A DNA stretch of 64,000 nt from Lacinutrix algicola (GCF_001418085.1 NZ_LIQH01000031.1:1-64000); one strand, 5' to 3'. Shown: positions 37,170 to 45,060, counted from the first letter of the stretch. The notes: generated by a model from the sequence alone, not told the origin. Numbers and translations are program-made.

Positions 37170-40100
37170 ACGACTAGATAAAAATAACGTTTACAATCCC
37201 ATAAGAGAGCACATAAAAATGAGCTTCAATGTTGTGGGTGATAAATCAGAAATGACTTTATCGGTAGCCTCAGATCTTAAACTTAATAATTTCGATCCAA
37301 AAAAGAGTAGAGTACTAATTTTTGTACAAACTAGAAAAGGAACCGAAGAAGCAGTAGAGGAATTAAAGAAAGAGCTAAAAAAAAACACAGCAGACTATGC
37401 TAATAAAGTAGATTTTTATCATGCAGGCCTAGATGGCCAAGATAGAGCAGAAAAATATGAAGACTACAAAAACGGTAAAATAGTAATACTAATAGCAACA
37501 AAGGCTTTTGGTATGGGGATGGATATTAAAAATATTCATTTTATATATCATTTAGGGCCTTCATCTACCTTTGAAGATTTTTTACAAGAAGTAGGTCGTG
37601 CAGGTCGAGACCCAAATATGCTAAAAGAAGCTGGTTACTCTGAGGAAAATCCTTTACGTACAAGATGTTTACTTACGCATAGAGATTTTCAAGACTTAAA
37701 AGATAGAAATCACCGCAATAGAATAGCTTGGGAGGAAATTGAGAATATTAGAAAGACAATATTAAGTTATGTATCAAAATTTCGACCGTTAGCTCCGGAT
37801 ACAGAAAACCCATTTCCACTACCTCTTGATTTACTCGAACAATTCCCGGAATTTGAAGAAGTTTTTAATAAAGATACATATTTTAGAGTTATTCTTTATT
37901 GGTTAGAAAAATTAGGTAGATTTAAATTAGGGGTTTACACACCTACACATTTACCTATCACAATTCATGAAAATCAAGAAGATTTTAAATCGATTACTAG
38001 TAATGAAGACAGAAAACAACTAAAAAAAATCCATGCTGCTTTATTAGAGTATCAAGAAAAGGGTGATAATAGTTGTAAAACTGTAATGGTAAGTATGAAC
38101 TTTCTGAAACAAGCTTTAGAAGAAAAAAGCAATCAAAAAGTATACAAAACACTCTTTAAAGCGCAAAAGGCGAAACTATTAACCATTGAAAGAGAAATAA
38201 AACTAACACCTACAAAATTAAGAACTGCTCAATTGGAGGTATGGGATGATAAAAATTCAATTCCTACAATTGAAGCTTTATTTGATTTATCGATAAAATT
38301 AATGCAACTTTCTAAACATGGCGATCAAACTCAGTTTTTGGGAAATCGGGTTGATGTTTTGATCAATGATATAATTCAGGATAACTTTTCAATTGATAAT
38401 ATATTTTGGTCAGAAATTAAACAATCAAATAATAACAAGATAGAAATCCCAAAAGTAGAAATCAATAAAGCCTTAATTGCAGATTTTAAAAATACAAGAG
38501 CTAAATTTTCTTTTAAAACCATCAATTTTTTATCAAAAACGCAACATAAATCTATCATAGAAATAGACAAACATGATAATAAAGCAAAGACAATTCAACT
38601 TATTTATAACGGTTATACAACTTCTGTAGAATGGGAAAATGATTTAAGACAATTCAAAACAGAATTAATTAAACTTATTAAATACGTTTCTATTCAATAT
38701 TTTAAAAACAATACCGAGGTTTTTAATATCGTAGATTTAATGATACATCTTGGTGTAGAAGAAAAAGGTGCAGATTATTTTCAAAAACTAATCTTTATTT
38801 CAAAAGGGCTTGGTTTCCTAAAAGGTGGTGGTGATTTAGTGCCTATGGGTATTGAACTTTTTATTCATGATCTAAAAGAAATTGATACTTCTGATTCTAA
38901 TTCTAAAGACGCAAATATTCGTAAAGAATTTGAAGAAACGATCAAGATGAAGGAGCTTAGATTATTGGCTTTAGAATGCTTGTCAGGCAGGTCTGAATCA
39001 GATTTTGATAACTTTATTAAAGGGTATTTTAAATGTGCTAATCAAAGTGATTTAATTAAACTCCTGGAAGAATATTTTGGAAATAATCACTCAAAACTTA
39101 GAGCTTTCAGAGAAGAAGCACTTAAAGCAGAAAAAGAAAAATTAAATCCAGATCAAGAAAAAGTATATAAAGCTGCTTTAAATAGAAATCTTCAAGTAAT
39201 TGCTGGTCCAGGTAGTGGTAAAACGCATACGTTAACACTAAGAATTGCAAGACTAATTCAAGAAGAAGGAATTAATCCAGAAAACATTTTAGTACTAGCT
39301 TATAACCGTGCTGTAGTTATCGAATTAAAAGAAAGATTAAGTTCCTTATTCCGTGACTTAGGGTATTACAAGCTAACCAAAAGACTTGAGGTACATACTT
39401 TTCATAGCTATGCTAAAAAATGCCTTAGAATTGATGGTGATAGTTTTAGCGAGTGGATTCCTTTATTTATTAAAGCTTTAGAGAATAGAGATCCATTGGT
39501 AAGAGAAAGAATGGGAACTATTCGTTATATTTTTGTGGATGAATTTCAGGATATAACTTCCGAAAGATTAAAACTTTTAAAGCTTATTTCAGAACCATCA
39601 AATGCAAAATCATGTGTTATCGGTGATCCAAATCAAAGTATTTATGGTTATGACAGATTAAGTACTGGTGACACTATGGATTCTAAACCACTTTACAATG
39701 AGTTTAAAGAACTGTATAAACCACGTGAATTACATTTAACAATTAATTACCGTTCATTTCCTAATATTTTAGAACAAGCAGAAAAATTATTGAATCTTAA
39801 TGCATCTAAATTCGAAATGCCAAAATTAGTTGCGTTTAATATACCAAATTCAAATCTTAAGTATTGCAACTTTTATAATACAACACAAGAACAAATAAAT
39901 TGGACCGACAAATTAGTTAATTTGTTAGATTATAAAGACAATTTGAATGACTACTACAAACAAATTGCAGTCATGTTCCGTTCTAATGACGAAGTATTTA
40001 AAGCTTTCAATCAAATTAAACAACTGAACTTAACCAATGTAAGGATACGTATACAAGGTGCTAAAGGAGCATTAAATAAAACTCGTGAATTTCATTATTT

Positions 40101-41052
40101 CTTAAATGTGTTAAAAGAAAAGAATTCAGTTGTGCTACAAACCAATTATATAGAAACTCTCAAGCTTTTAAAAAATAAAAAGCAAAAAGAACATGCAAAT
40201 TGGGATAGTTACTTAATGAATGTTTTTTTATGTTTAGTGATGGAATTTGATAGAGACAGGGAAGAAGATGCTACTTATGAGGATCTAGCTCAGTTTATAT
40301 TAGAAGTAGGTTCAAAAGATGATGGGCAATTTGGTAAAATTTACGAAAACCACATTGAACAAATTATTGGGAAACAGCAATCTCAAGAGATTGTACTCAC
40401 AACAATGCATAAAGTAAAAGGCCTTGAGTTCGACGCAGTTTTAATACCTCCTTCTGTTGCTAAACTAGCAATAAACGCTGGCGATAAAACAATGGAATTT
40501 ATCGAAGAAGAACGCCGCTTGTATTATGTTGCTTATACAAGAGCTAAAAAAAGGTTGTTAGTAATAAAGCATCATCGAGAAATAGCTTTAGATAAAGGAG
40601 AAGCTTATCAATATAATGAAGTTAGTATAAGAAATTCTTATGGTATTATGCTGAAGGAAGGAATAGATAAATTCACAATGTACTGGAGTGCAGGAAATTT
40701 TGGCAGTAATTCATTTAACACCATAAAAAACGCTATAAATATTGGTGATCCAATTGTTTTAAGAGATGAACAACGTGGGGATTATGTTTTTTGGTATGCT
40801 TATATAAATAACCAAAAAGTAGCGCAATTATCCAGAGGTTTAGTTCAGCAAATCAATCAATATAATTCGCTATCTGGATTTGTTGTTTCTGCTATTTATG
40901 TGCACACTTATGAAGAGACCGTTCGCTCCGATGAAAACCGTTTATTGGATGATCCTAATGCGCAACAGTATGCTACTAATTGGACAGATTCATCAAAAGA
41001 AAGAGGATTTATTTACTTAATTGATTTCTCAGGCTATGGTAATATTAATTAA
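37162..41052 (+). CDS. RecQ second lobe fused to a UvrD/Rep-type SF1 helicase
   Basis: 1296 residues. Residues about 1-170 hold RecQ motifs IV-VI (VLIFVQTRKGTEEAVEEL, FYHAGLDGQDR, KAFGMGMDIKNI, LQEVGRAGRDPN) that complete the lobe 1 of the preceding gene. The middle is unrecognised. From about 660 a UvrD/Rep SF1A helicase follows: AGPGSGKT (681-688), VDEFQD (792-797), GDPNQSIYGYDR, TINYRSFPNILEQAEKL, TMHKVKGLEFDAV (about 1079) and YVAYTRAKKRL (about 1121). The ATG at 37162 overlaps the upstream stop. The frame is also open for at least 80 bases upstream, so a fused product by +1 shift is not excluded. It is the last gene of the operon. Confidence 0.87.
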   Translation: MIKRLDKNNVYNPIREHIKMSFNVVGDKSEMTLSVASDLKLNNFDPKKSRVLIFVQTRKGTEEAVEELKKELKKNTADYANKVDFYHAGLDGQDRAEKYEDYKNGKIVILIATKAFGMGMDIKNIHFIYHLGPSSTFEDFLQEVGRAGRDPNMLKEAGYSEENPLRTRCLLTHRDFQDLKDRNHRNRIAWEEIENIRKTILSYVSKFRPLAPDTENPFPLPLDLLEQFPEFEEVFNKDTYFRVILYWLEKLGRFKLGVYTPTHLPITIHENQEDFKSITSNEDRKQLKKIHAALLEYQEKGDNSCKTVMVSMNFLKQALEEKSNQKVYKTLFKAQKAKLLTIEREIKLTPTKLRTAQLEVWDDKNSIPTIEALFDLSIKLMQLSKHGDQTQFLGNRVDVLINDIIQDNFSIDNIFWSEIKQSNNNKIEIPKVEINKALIADFKNTRAKFSFKTINFLSKTQHKSIIEIDKHDNKAKTIQLIYNGYTTSVEWENDLRQFKTELIKLIKYVSIQYFKNNTEVFNIVDLMIHLGVEEKGADYFQKLIFISKGLGFLKGGGDLVPMGIELFIHDLKEIDTSDSNSKDANIRKEFEETIKMKELRLLALECLSGRSESDFDNFIKGYFKCANQSDLIKLLEEYFGNNHSKLRAFREEALKAEKEKLNPDQEKVYKAALNRNLQVIAGPGSGKTHTLTLRIARLIQEEGINPENILVLAYNRAVVIELKERLSSLFRDLGYYKLTKRLEVHTFHSYAKKCLRIDGDSFSEWIPLFIKALENRDPLVRERMGTIRYIFVDEFQDITSERLKLLKLISEPSNAKSCVIGDPNQSIYGYDRLSTGDTMDSKPLYNEFKELYKPRELHLTINYRSFPNILEQAEKLLNLNASKFEMPKLVAFNIPNSNLKYCNFYNTTQEQINWTDKLVNLLDYKDNLNDYYKQIAVMFRSNDEVFKAFNQIKQLNLTNVRIRIQGAKGALNKTREFHYFLNVLKEKNSVVLQTNYIETLKLLKNKKQKEHANWDSYLMNVFLCLVMEFDRDREEDATYEDLAQFILEVGSKDDGQFGKIYENHIEQIIGKQQSQEIVLTTMHKVKGLEFDAVLIPPSVAKLAINAGDKTMEFIEEERRLYYVAYTRAKKRLLVIKHHREIALDKGEAYQYNEVSIRNSYGIMLKEGIDKFTMYWSAGNFGSNSFNTIKNAINIGDPIVLRDEQRGDYVFWYAYINNQKVAQLSRGLVQQINQYNSLSGFVVSAIYVHTYEETVRSDENRLLDDPNAQQYATNWTDSSKERGFIYLIDFSGYGNIN

Positions 41053-41920
41053 GTATTATATAAATATCAATTATAATCTAATTTAAAATTCATGGATAAG
41101 CATTTTAGATATTAATGATGACTTAACCTATTTTAAATATTATTAACAATACCTACTTACCATACAAGTTTGTTAATTTTTTAATTCCACACTTCCAGCA
41201 CATGCTCATTCCTTCATTTCGCGAAAAGCTTCATTCTCTCAATCGCAAAAGCTTCCAGTTCCGCGCAATACTAGTGATGTCCATTTCGCACCTACCTATC
41301 GGATAGACGCTTCATTCCCAAAACCAGTATTTTTAGCCAACGCGCAATTCATCTTTTAATTCATCTGCAGTAATAATTTCAACATTCAGGAAGGCAGGTA
41401 ATAAGGTGTTCGTCAGTCGTTCCATTTAGTTACATAGTACATAATCACAAATACTTCCTACGGTCGCATTGGTGCTTACCATAAATAATACTACTGCGGC
41501 GCCACGTCCTCGCAGTATTATTTATTTGCTCTATTGCACACATTACTCTATTCCTCACCCATAGCTACTCTTGTACCTTAAAATCCTAATAGGTTTTGCG
41601 CAATGCGCAAGTTTTAAGAATTAAGGCACAACCGCTATTTAATGTTTCGCGAGCCTGCGTGTCGCTGCGGTCTTACGGCTGTCACATTTTTTGAATCCAT
41701 TCTATCAGTATTTTGGAATAATATAAAAATTGATATAATCTAATAACCTTTATGCTACACTTAAATTAAATCAAAAAACTGCGCCAGCCTAGTGTTTGCA
41801 ACATAGTCGTGCGTGCCTTCCGTGCCTACAGGCATTCACTCACAACAACCTTGCTAATCTCGCAGGCGGCTCGCGCCTTTTGGATTACCTGCTTAAGAAA
41901 CAAACATACTTTAATTAAAG
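41053..41920. other. 868-bp gene-free, GC-richer stretch
   Basis: No convincing reading frame on either strand. By eye the middle (about 41190-41900) is clearly richer in G+C than the surrounding 30% GC genes. It contains many short CG-rich words (TTCGCGAAAAGC, GCGCAATGCGCAAG, GTGTCGCTGCGGTC) and a hairpin at 41483-41523. It may be a decayed segment of other origin, a cluster of palindromic repeats or a non-coding RNA region. Confidence 0.6.
41483..41523. repeat. Imperfect hairpin in the gene-free stretch
   Basis: AAATAATACT(AC)TGCGG faces CTCGCAGTATTATTT across a CG-rich loop. The arms match except for a 2-nt bulge and the closing base pair. No T-tract is attached. Confidence 0.5.
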
Positions 41921-42247
41921 TTAAACGTCCTCAATGGATGCTTTAGGAGCGTTAGTTTTAACGGAATTAATCCCATTTTCCATTCCTGACGAGCCTTCAT
42001 ACATTTCACTGGTTCCAATAATTTGACCGTTGGATGCTTTTAAATTAAAATAATGCTTCCCGTTGCTTGATTTTCTTCTGTCAAACTTACTATCATCTTG
42101 CGAGTTAGTCTTAACGGATTCAATACCATTCATACAGCCAGATTTAGCCGTATACCCTTCACTTGCTAGTATTTTTTGACCATTACTTGCCTTCAAACGA
42201 AATCTATATTCCCTCTTGGAATCTTGATACACTTCAAATTTTTCCAT
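41921..42247 (-). CDS. YegP-like protein (two DUF1508 repeats)
   Basis: 108 residues made of two similar halves. Each half has the order F..Y/FRLKASNGQ (RFRLKASNGQKILAS; YFNLKASNGQIIGTS), a SEGYTAKSG/SEMYEGSSG turn and a MNGIESVKTN/MENGINSVKTN end. This is the DUF1508 duplicated fold of YegP, a small soluble protein widespread in bacteria whose role is not established. It lies at the end of the minus-strand cassette. The 317-bp gap upstream contains two terminator hairpins, so it is probably transcribed from its own promoter. No other gene was seen in that gap. Confidence 0.93.
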   Translation of the reverse strand: MEKFEVYQDSKREYRFRLKASNGQKILASEGYTAKSGCMNGIESVKTNSQDDSKFDRRKSSNGKHYFNLKASNGQIIGTSEMYEGSSGMENGINSVKTNAPKASIEDV

Positions 42248-42353
42248 AATATTTGTTGTTATTTATACCTAAATATAATAAAAAAAGAATACAAATATAG
42301 TTGGTTCCCATCGGCCACCACTAAAATGCTATAAAGCTCAAGCCAAAGGTTTT

Positions 42354-42393
42354 GAAAAAAATAATCCGCCGAAAAAAGCGGATCATTTTTTTT
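42354..42393. terminator. Bidirectional terminator hairpin
   Basis: ATCCGC (42364-42369) pairs with GCGGAT (42378-42383). It is flanked by A-rich sequence on the left and T8 on the right, so it can end transcription on both strands. It lies between the YegP-like gene and the membrane-protein genes. Confidence 0.7.
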
Positions 42394-42530
42394 AAACCTA
42401 ATACTAGGCGCATTATTTTGTCCAAAAAGCTTGACAGCATTGCCACACCACCAGTGAGATCGTTATCTTTTTTTGTTTTTCGTTAAAAATAATAAGAAGG
42501 GGTTCTGTGTTGTATAAGAATGATCTTATT

Positions 42531-42561
42531 AACAAAAAAAAGAGCCTCTACTGAAGCCCTT
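42531..42561 (-). terminator. Terminator of the membrane-protein cassette
   Basis: On the minus strand GGCTTC-AGTA-GAGGCT (6 bp, two G-U pairs) is followed by C and T8. It starts a few bases after the stop codon at 42565. Confidence 0.6.
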
Positions 42562-42564
42562 ACT

Positions 42565-42759
42565 TTATTCCTTTTTCTTTCTCTGCAGAAGGAATTGATG
42601 TATTCGTTTAACCAGTAATGAAACTAAATAACTCACTACAGCACCGAAAGCAGCCATTAAAGCAGTTTTGATAAGATCTTCGGATGTGATTTGAAACCAC
42701 ACGGATGAAACCGTGCCACCAAGAATTGAAAAGCGAATATGTACCACATTTTGTGTCAT
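42565..42759 (-). CDS. Small membrane protein, holin-like size, 64 residues
   Basis: One clear hydrophobic segment (LIKTALMAAFGAVVSYLVSLLV, cited in parts: LIKTALMAAF, VVSYLVSLLV) is followed by a strongly basic tail (KRIHQFLLQRKKKE). Its ATG overlaps the stop of the preceding gene by four bases. Size and topology resemble small holins or phage-derived membrane proteins, but no family is certain. The first residues are encoded by a REP-like palindrome (42758-42778), so the present start may be a recent arrangement; the next methionine is internal to the helix. Confidence 0.6.
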   Translation of the reverse strand: MTQNVVHIRFSILGGTVSSVWFQITSEDLIKTALMAAFGAVVSYLVSLLVKRIHQFLLQRKKKE

Positions 42760-43013
42760 TCCGTACTTGATGCGGAATCGCTTCCTTCAATTTTTGGAAG
42801 GTCTGTGTCCTCATCGATCGTCACTGCTTGACTAACTGCTGTAACAACTGTACCTGCGACGGTCATATAAGTAGCAACAGTGACTAGTAAAACTGGCAAA
42901 GTAATAGGTGCTGCTACAATGGCGCCACCAGCGGTCGCTAATGCGATACCGATATTACGCAAAGTTCTGAAGAACTTAGGCGTTGGTTTTTTATAACGTT
43001 CTACAATATTCAT
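42756..43013 (-). CDS. Small two-helix membrane protein, 85 residues
   Basis: A basic N-terminus (MNIVERYKKPTPKFFRTLRN) precedes two hydrophobic helices (IGIALATAGGAIVAAPIT; VLLVTVATYMTVAGTVVTAV) and a short acidic tail. No named family is recognised. The tail codons (GSDSASSTE) come from a REP-like palindrome. It lies 4 bp after the DUF5675 gene and overlaps the next membrane protein gene by 4 bp, so the genes are co-expressed. Confidence 0.7.
   Translation of the reverse strand: MNIVERYKKPTPKFFRTLRNIGIALATAGGAIVAAPITLPVLLVTVATYMTVAGTVVTAVSQAVTIDEDTDLPKIEGSDSASSTE
42758..42778. repeat. REP-like palindrome at a gene junction
   Basis: ATTCCG-(9 nt)-CGGAAT, preceded by GTC and followed by CGC, matches the flavobacterial repetitive element in which the opposite frames read 'PHQVRND'. 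Here it covers the end of one gene and the beginning of the next. Confidence 0.65.
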
Positions 43014-43017
43014 AGTT

Positions 43018-43413
43018 TTAAGATTTAATAGTTAATAATACGTTTTCATTTCTGTCAAAGGCCTGATAGCATAGTGATACCAATTTTTGAAGTAAGGGTT
43101 TTGACTGTGTTCCTTTTCCAATACCTGTTAACTGCGTAACTGGAGCTATACAGCCACGAAGCTCACGCTTCGCATCGTTTGCTGGATGAAGTAGTATAAG
43201 ACTACGACCGTTCACATCTACGATGTGTAAATGATGACCGAATTTTGTCGAATACCGCGCTTTCAGCACGTAGTCGCCTTCAGGAATACAGGACACATGT
43301 ATTTGGTTATTTAACCAAGGCAGTTCAATAGCAAAGCCTAAAAATTGACCATTATAGAAGAGGGCACTATTCGTGCCCGCTTCAAAATAGGTCCTATGTA
43401 ATAACACATGCAT
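43018..43413 (-). CDS. DUF5675 family protein, 131 residues
   Basis: It has the features of DUF5675 as I know it: an early LHRTYF, a GFAIELPWLNNQ motif, CIPEGDYVLKARYSTKFGHHLHIVDVNGRS (quoted here in parts: CIPEGDYVLKAR, GHHLHIVDVNGR), then LLHPANDAKRELRGCIAPV. The single His and Cys residues in that order resemble those of L,D-transpeptidase-type folds, but catalysis is not shown. The family is common in phages and integrated elements of Bacteroidota. It starts directly at the stop of the 251-residue gene (no gap) and is followed by two small membrane proteins. Confidence 0.85.
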   Translation of the reverse strand: MHVLLHRTYFEAGTNSALFYNGQFLGFAIELPWLNNQIHVSCIPEGDYVLKARYSTKFGHHLHIVDVNGRSLILLHPANDAKRELRGCIAPVTQLTGIGKGTQSKPLLQKLVSLCYQAFDRNENVLLTIKS

Positions 43414-44169
43414 TTAGACAGTATCTACTTTTGCTACAGAAAGTGCATTAAATGCACCGTTTTTTAACGGATACATTTGCCCATTCACCGCTTGGTAAAA
43501 CTCAATACCCACAACTTGAATCACAGGAAGTACAGAGGCAGCAGTCAAAGTCACAGCAAGGTTAATAGCAGCAGTATTTGCACTATCATATGGAAGAATA
43601 GCAGTTTCTGCACTTTCAAAAACAGAAGCTTCATTTACAAAGTCAAGTTCTGCTGCACCCATGACTAATTTGTAATGTGTTGTGCCTCCTGGTGCAGCAA
43701 TTCGCACCGTTGGTGCAAATGCAACTACATCTACATCGACGTCACCAGTGGCACGATCATATGTTGTCACATATGGCGTGAAAAGTGTAGCTCCTAATTT
43801 TCCATTCGCATTAAATTCAAAGCCTAACAAAGTGTTCATATCACCATCTTCGATGGTTCTAAGTCCACGTTCGTTAACGCCATCAGTTTTAGTGACGGCA
43901 ACTAAGCTTTTTGTCAAACGACTAACTACGCGTTTATCTTTTGCATTCTGCAAAAGCACTCGAATCGCATTTCTAATGACTTTGCCACCTTTTCCAGCAC
44001 GTCCAAATTCAGAACCATTTTCACGAGTTCTCTGGAATGCGGGATCATTTGCTATACGATTTTTATCGACACCACCTTTTGAACGCGCAAGGTGTCCGTC
44101 TGCGCTTTTGTAGAAGGAAATATCTCCGATAGTTCCTTTCAATTTGATAATACCTGTTTGTCTAGCCAT
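43414..44169 (-). CDS. Hypothetical 251-residue protein, first gene of the cassette
   Basis: The protein starts MARQTGIIKLKGTIGDISFY and has a basic N-terminal third (SKGGVDKNRIANDPAFQRTREN). A beta-rich remainder follows without signal peptide. I know this N-terminus as a recurrent flavobacterial hypothetical protein, but no function is established. Base composition is higher in GC than the helicase genes to the left. It is divergent from the small HTH-like gene at 44328, with a shared 158-bp control region. Confidence 0.8.
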   Translation of the reverse strand: MARQTGIIKLKGTIGDISFYKSADGHLARSKGGVDKNRIANDPAFQRTRENGSEFGRAGKGGKVIRNAIRVLLQNAKDKRVVSRLTKSLVAVTKTDGVNERGLRTIEDGDMNTLLGFEFNANGKLGATLFTPYVTTYDRATGDVDVDVVAFAPTVRIAAPGGTTHYKLVMGAAELDFVNEASVFESAETAILPYDSANTAAINLAVTLTAASVLPVIQVVGIEFYQAVNGQMYPLKNGAFNALSVAKVDTV

Positions 44170-44327
44170 AATGCTTTAAGATTTTGATTATGAAGCAAAA
44201 GACCGTAGATTTATAAAAGAAATCAAAAACACATAACCATCCATTCCGATTGATTCGTTTTATGCCATATCAATACATATAGACGATTCCTAGTTGAGGT
44301 ATGGACCAAGTATAGATAAAGTATAAA

Positions 44328-44531
44328 ATGAGAATAGTAAGAGCTTGCATATATCCAAAAGACATCCAACGCATCACCGGAAGAAGTGAGCGTTACGGAC
44401 GCAAGCTTTTAAATGACATTAAAGCCCACTTTGGTAAGAAGTCCTATCAATTTATCACTGCAGAAGAATTCGCAGAATACAGTGGTATTAAAGAAGAAAT
44501 AGTAAATCAATATCTAGAGACTATTTATTAA
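44328..44531 (+). CDS. Small HTH-like protein, 67 residues
   Basis: The segment YPKDIQRITGRSERYGRKLL looks like a helix-turn-helix and is followed by LNDIKAHFGKKSYQFITAEE and a C-terminal helix. No named family is certain. It stands alone on the plus strand, divergent from the membrane-protein cassette. Two imperfect palindromic copies of ATACCC(T/A)... lie just after its stop. It may regulate the cassette or be an island accessory factor near attR. Confidence 0.65.
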   Translation: MRIVRACIYPKDIQRITGRSERYGRKLLNDIKAHFGKKSYQFITAEEFAEYSGIKEEIVNQYLETIY

Positions 44532-44533
44532 CT

Positions 44534-44593
44534 ATACCCTTACAGGTGTAATTTAATCAAAACACAATGATATCATACCCTAACGGGTATAAT
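44534..44593. repeat. Two direct copies of a 19-bp palindromic element
   Basis: ATACCCTTACAGGTGTAAT (44534-44552) and ATACCCTAACGGGTATAAT (44575-44593) agree in 16 of 19 bases. Each is itself a near-palindrome. They are 41 bp apart, about four helical turns, which fits paired protein binding sites between the HTH-like gene and attR. Confidence 0.55.
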
Positions 44594-44776
44594 ATGGCGT
44601 AGCACTTCATAGTATTTGATATGATTTATATAGGTTTGAATCCTTATTTTTCTTAAATTGCCATAGGTTTTGAAAGTCAATTAAAACCAAACTCGTTCAT
44701 TTAAAACTACTACAAATCGGTTACCATTTATCGTTTGAATGGTTGAATCATAACAATATCAATAGGTTGAAGATTG

Positions 44777-44799
44777 GGTTTGAATCCAGTCGAGGTCAC
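44777..44799 (+). repeat. Right attachment site (att direct repeat)
   Basis: An exact copy of the 23 bp at 4889-4911, from the T-loop to one base beyond the tRNA. No tRNA 5' part precedes it, so this copy is the island's displaced end. Confidence 0.92.
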
Positions 44800-44800
44800 G

Positions 44801-44839
44801 AAAAAAAGTCTACACAGAAATGTGTAGACTTTTTTATTT
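44801..44839. terminator. Chromosomal terminator next to attR, bidirectional
   Basis: AGTCTACACA-GAAA-TGTGTAGACT forms a perfect 10-bp stem with A7 before and T5ATTTT after. It probably was the original tRNA-Arg terminator before integration. On the other strand it ends the minus-strand transcript of the gene at 44872. Confidence 0.88.
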
Positions 44840-44871
44840 TACTTCAATAAGTATTTAGGTATTATAAGAGT

Positions 44872-45060
44872 CTATAGCTTTTTCACTCCTAGTTTAACCA
44901 ATATAGTTTCCAACAGGCACCATTTTGTAAATGCAGACTGTATTAAATTTACACCTATAAATACCGTAAACCACATCCATTTTGGACTAACATAAACAGA
45001 AAGCACCACGCTTAGCAATACCATTACACCAACAATTACTCTAAAATATGTATTTAACAT
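44872..45060 (-). CDS. DUF2892-like small inner-membrane protein, 62 residues
   Basis: Two hydrophobic helices (FRVIVGVMVLLSVVLSVYV; WFTVFIGVNLIQSAFTKWC) are followed by CLLETILVKLGV, the layout of the DUF2892 (YgaP membrane part) family. The Cys in the second helix end is typical. The family is often near rhodanese or sulfur genes, but here it follows the RND pump gene by 104 bp and may be the last gene of that operon. Confidence 0.85.
   Translation of the reverse strand: MLNTYFRVIVGVMVLLSVVLSVYVSPKWMWFTVFIGVNLIQSAFTKWCLLETILVKLGVKKL

Larger units (their letters stand above)
4889..44799. mobile_element. Genomic island integrated in tRNA-Arg(ACG), about 39.9 kb
   Basis: The island runs between the two 23-bp direct repeats. 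It carries a tyrosine recombinase next to the tRNA, an excisionase-like HTH gene, a replication-initiator-like protein and a DnaC-like loader. After these come the nucleic-acid-enzyme cargo and a separate membrane-protein cassette. No relaxase, coupling protein, T4SS gene, capsid or terminase was recognised. It therefore looks like a non-conjugative integrative element or satellite-like island that needs a helper for transfer. Genes outside both repeats are ordinary housekeeping or transport genes. Confidence 0.9.

Noticed and set aside
9886-41052. Canonical DISARM, BREX or Dnd system
   Set aside because: No drmC-type phospholipase D, no pglZ/brxL, and no dnd sulfur-transfer genes were seen. 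Only DrmD-, DrmMI- and DUF1998-type components match.
42608-42814. 68-codon minus-strand frame containing IPHQVRNDTK
   Set aside because: That peptide is the usual translation of the REP-like palindrome. The frame overlaps two better genes.
43682-44113. 143-codon plus-strand frame
   Set aside because: It is antisense to the 251-residue gene and has no family pattern. The minus-strand gene is tightly linked to its neighbours.
44534-44593. CRISPR repeats
   Set aside because: Only two imperfect copies, with palindromic halves and a 22-bp gap. No cas genes are present.
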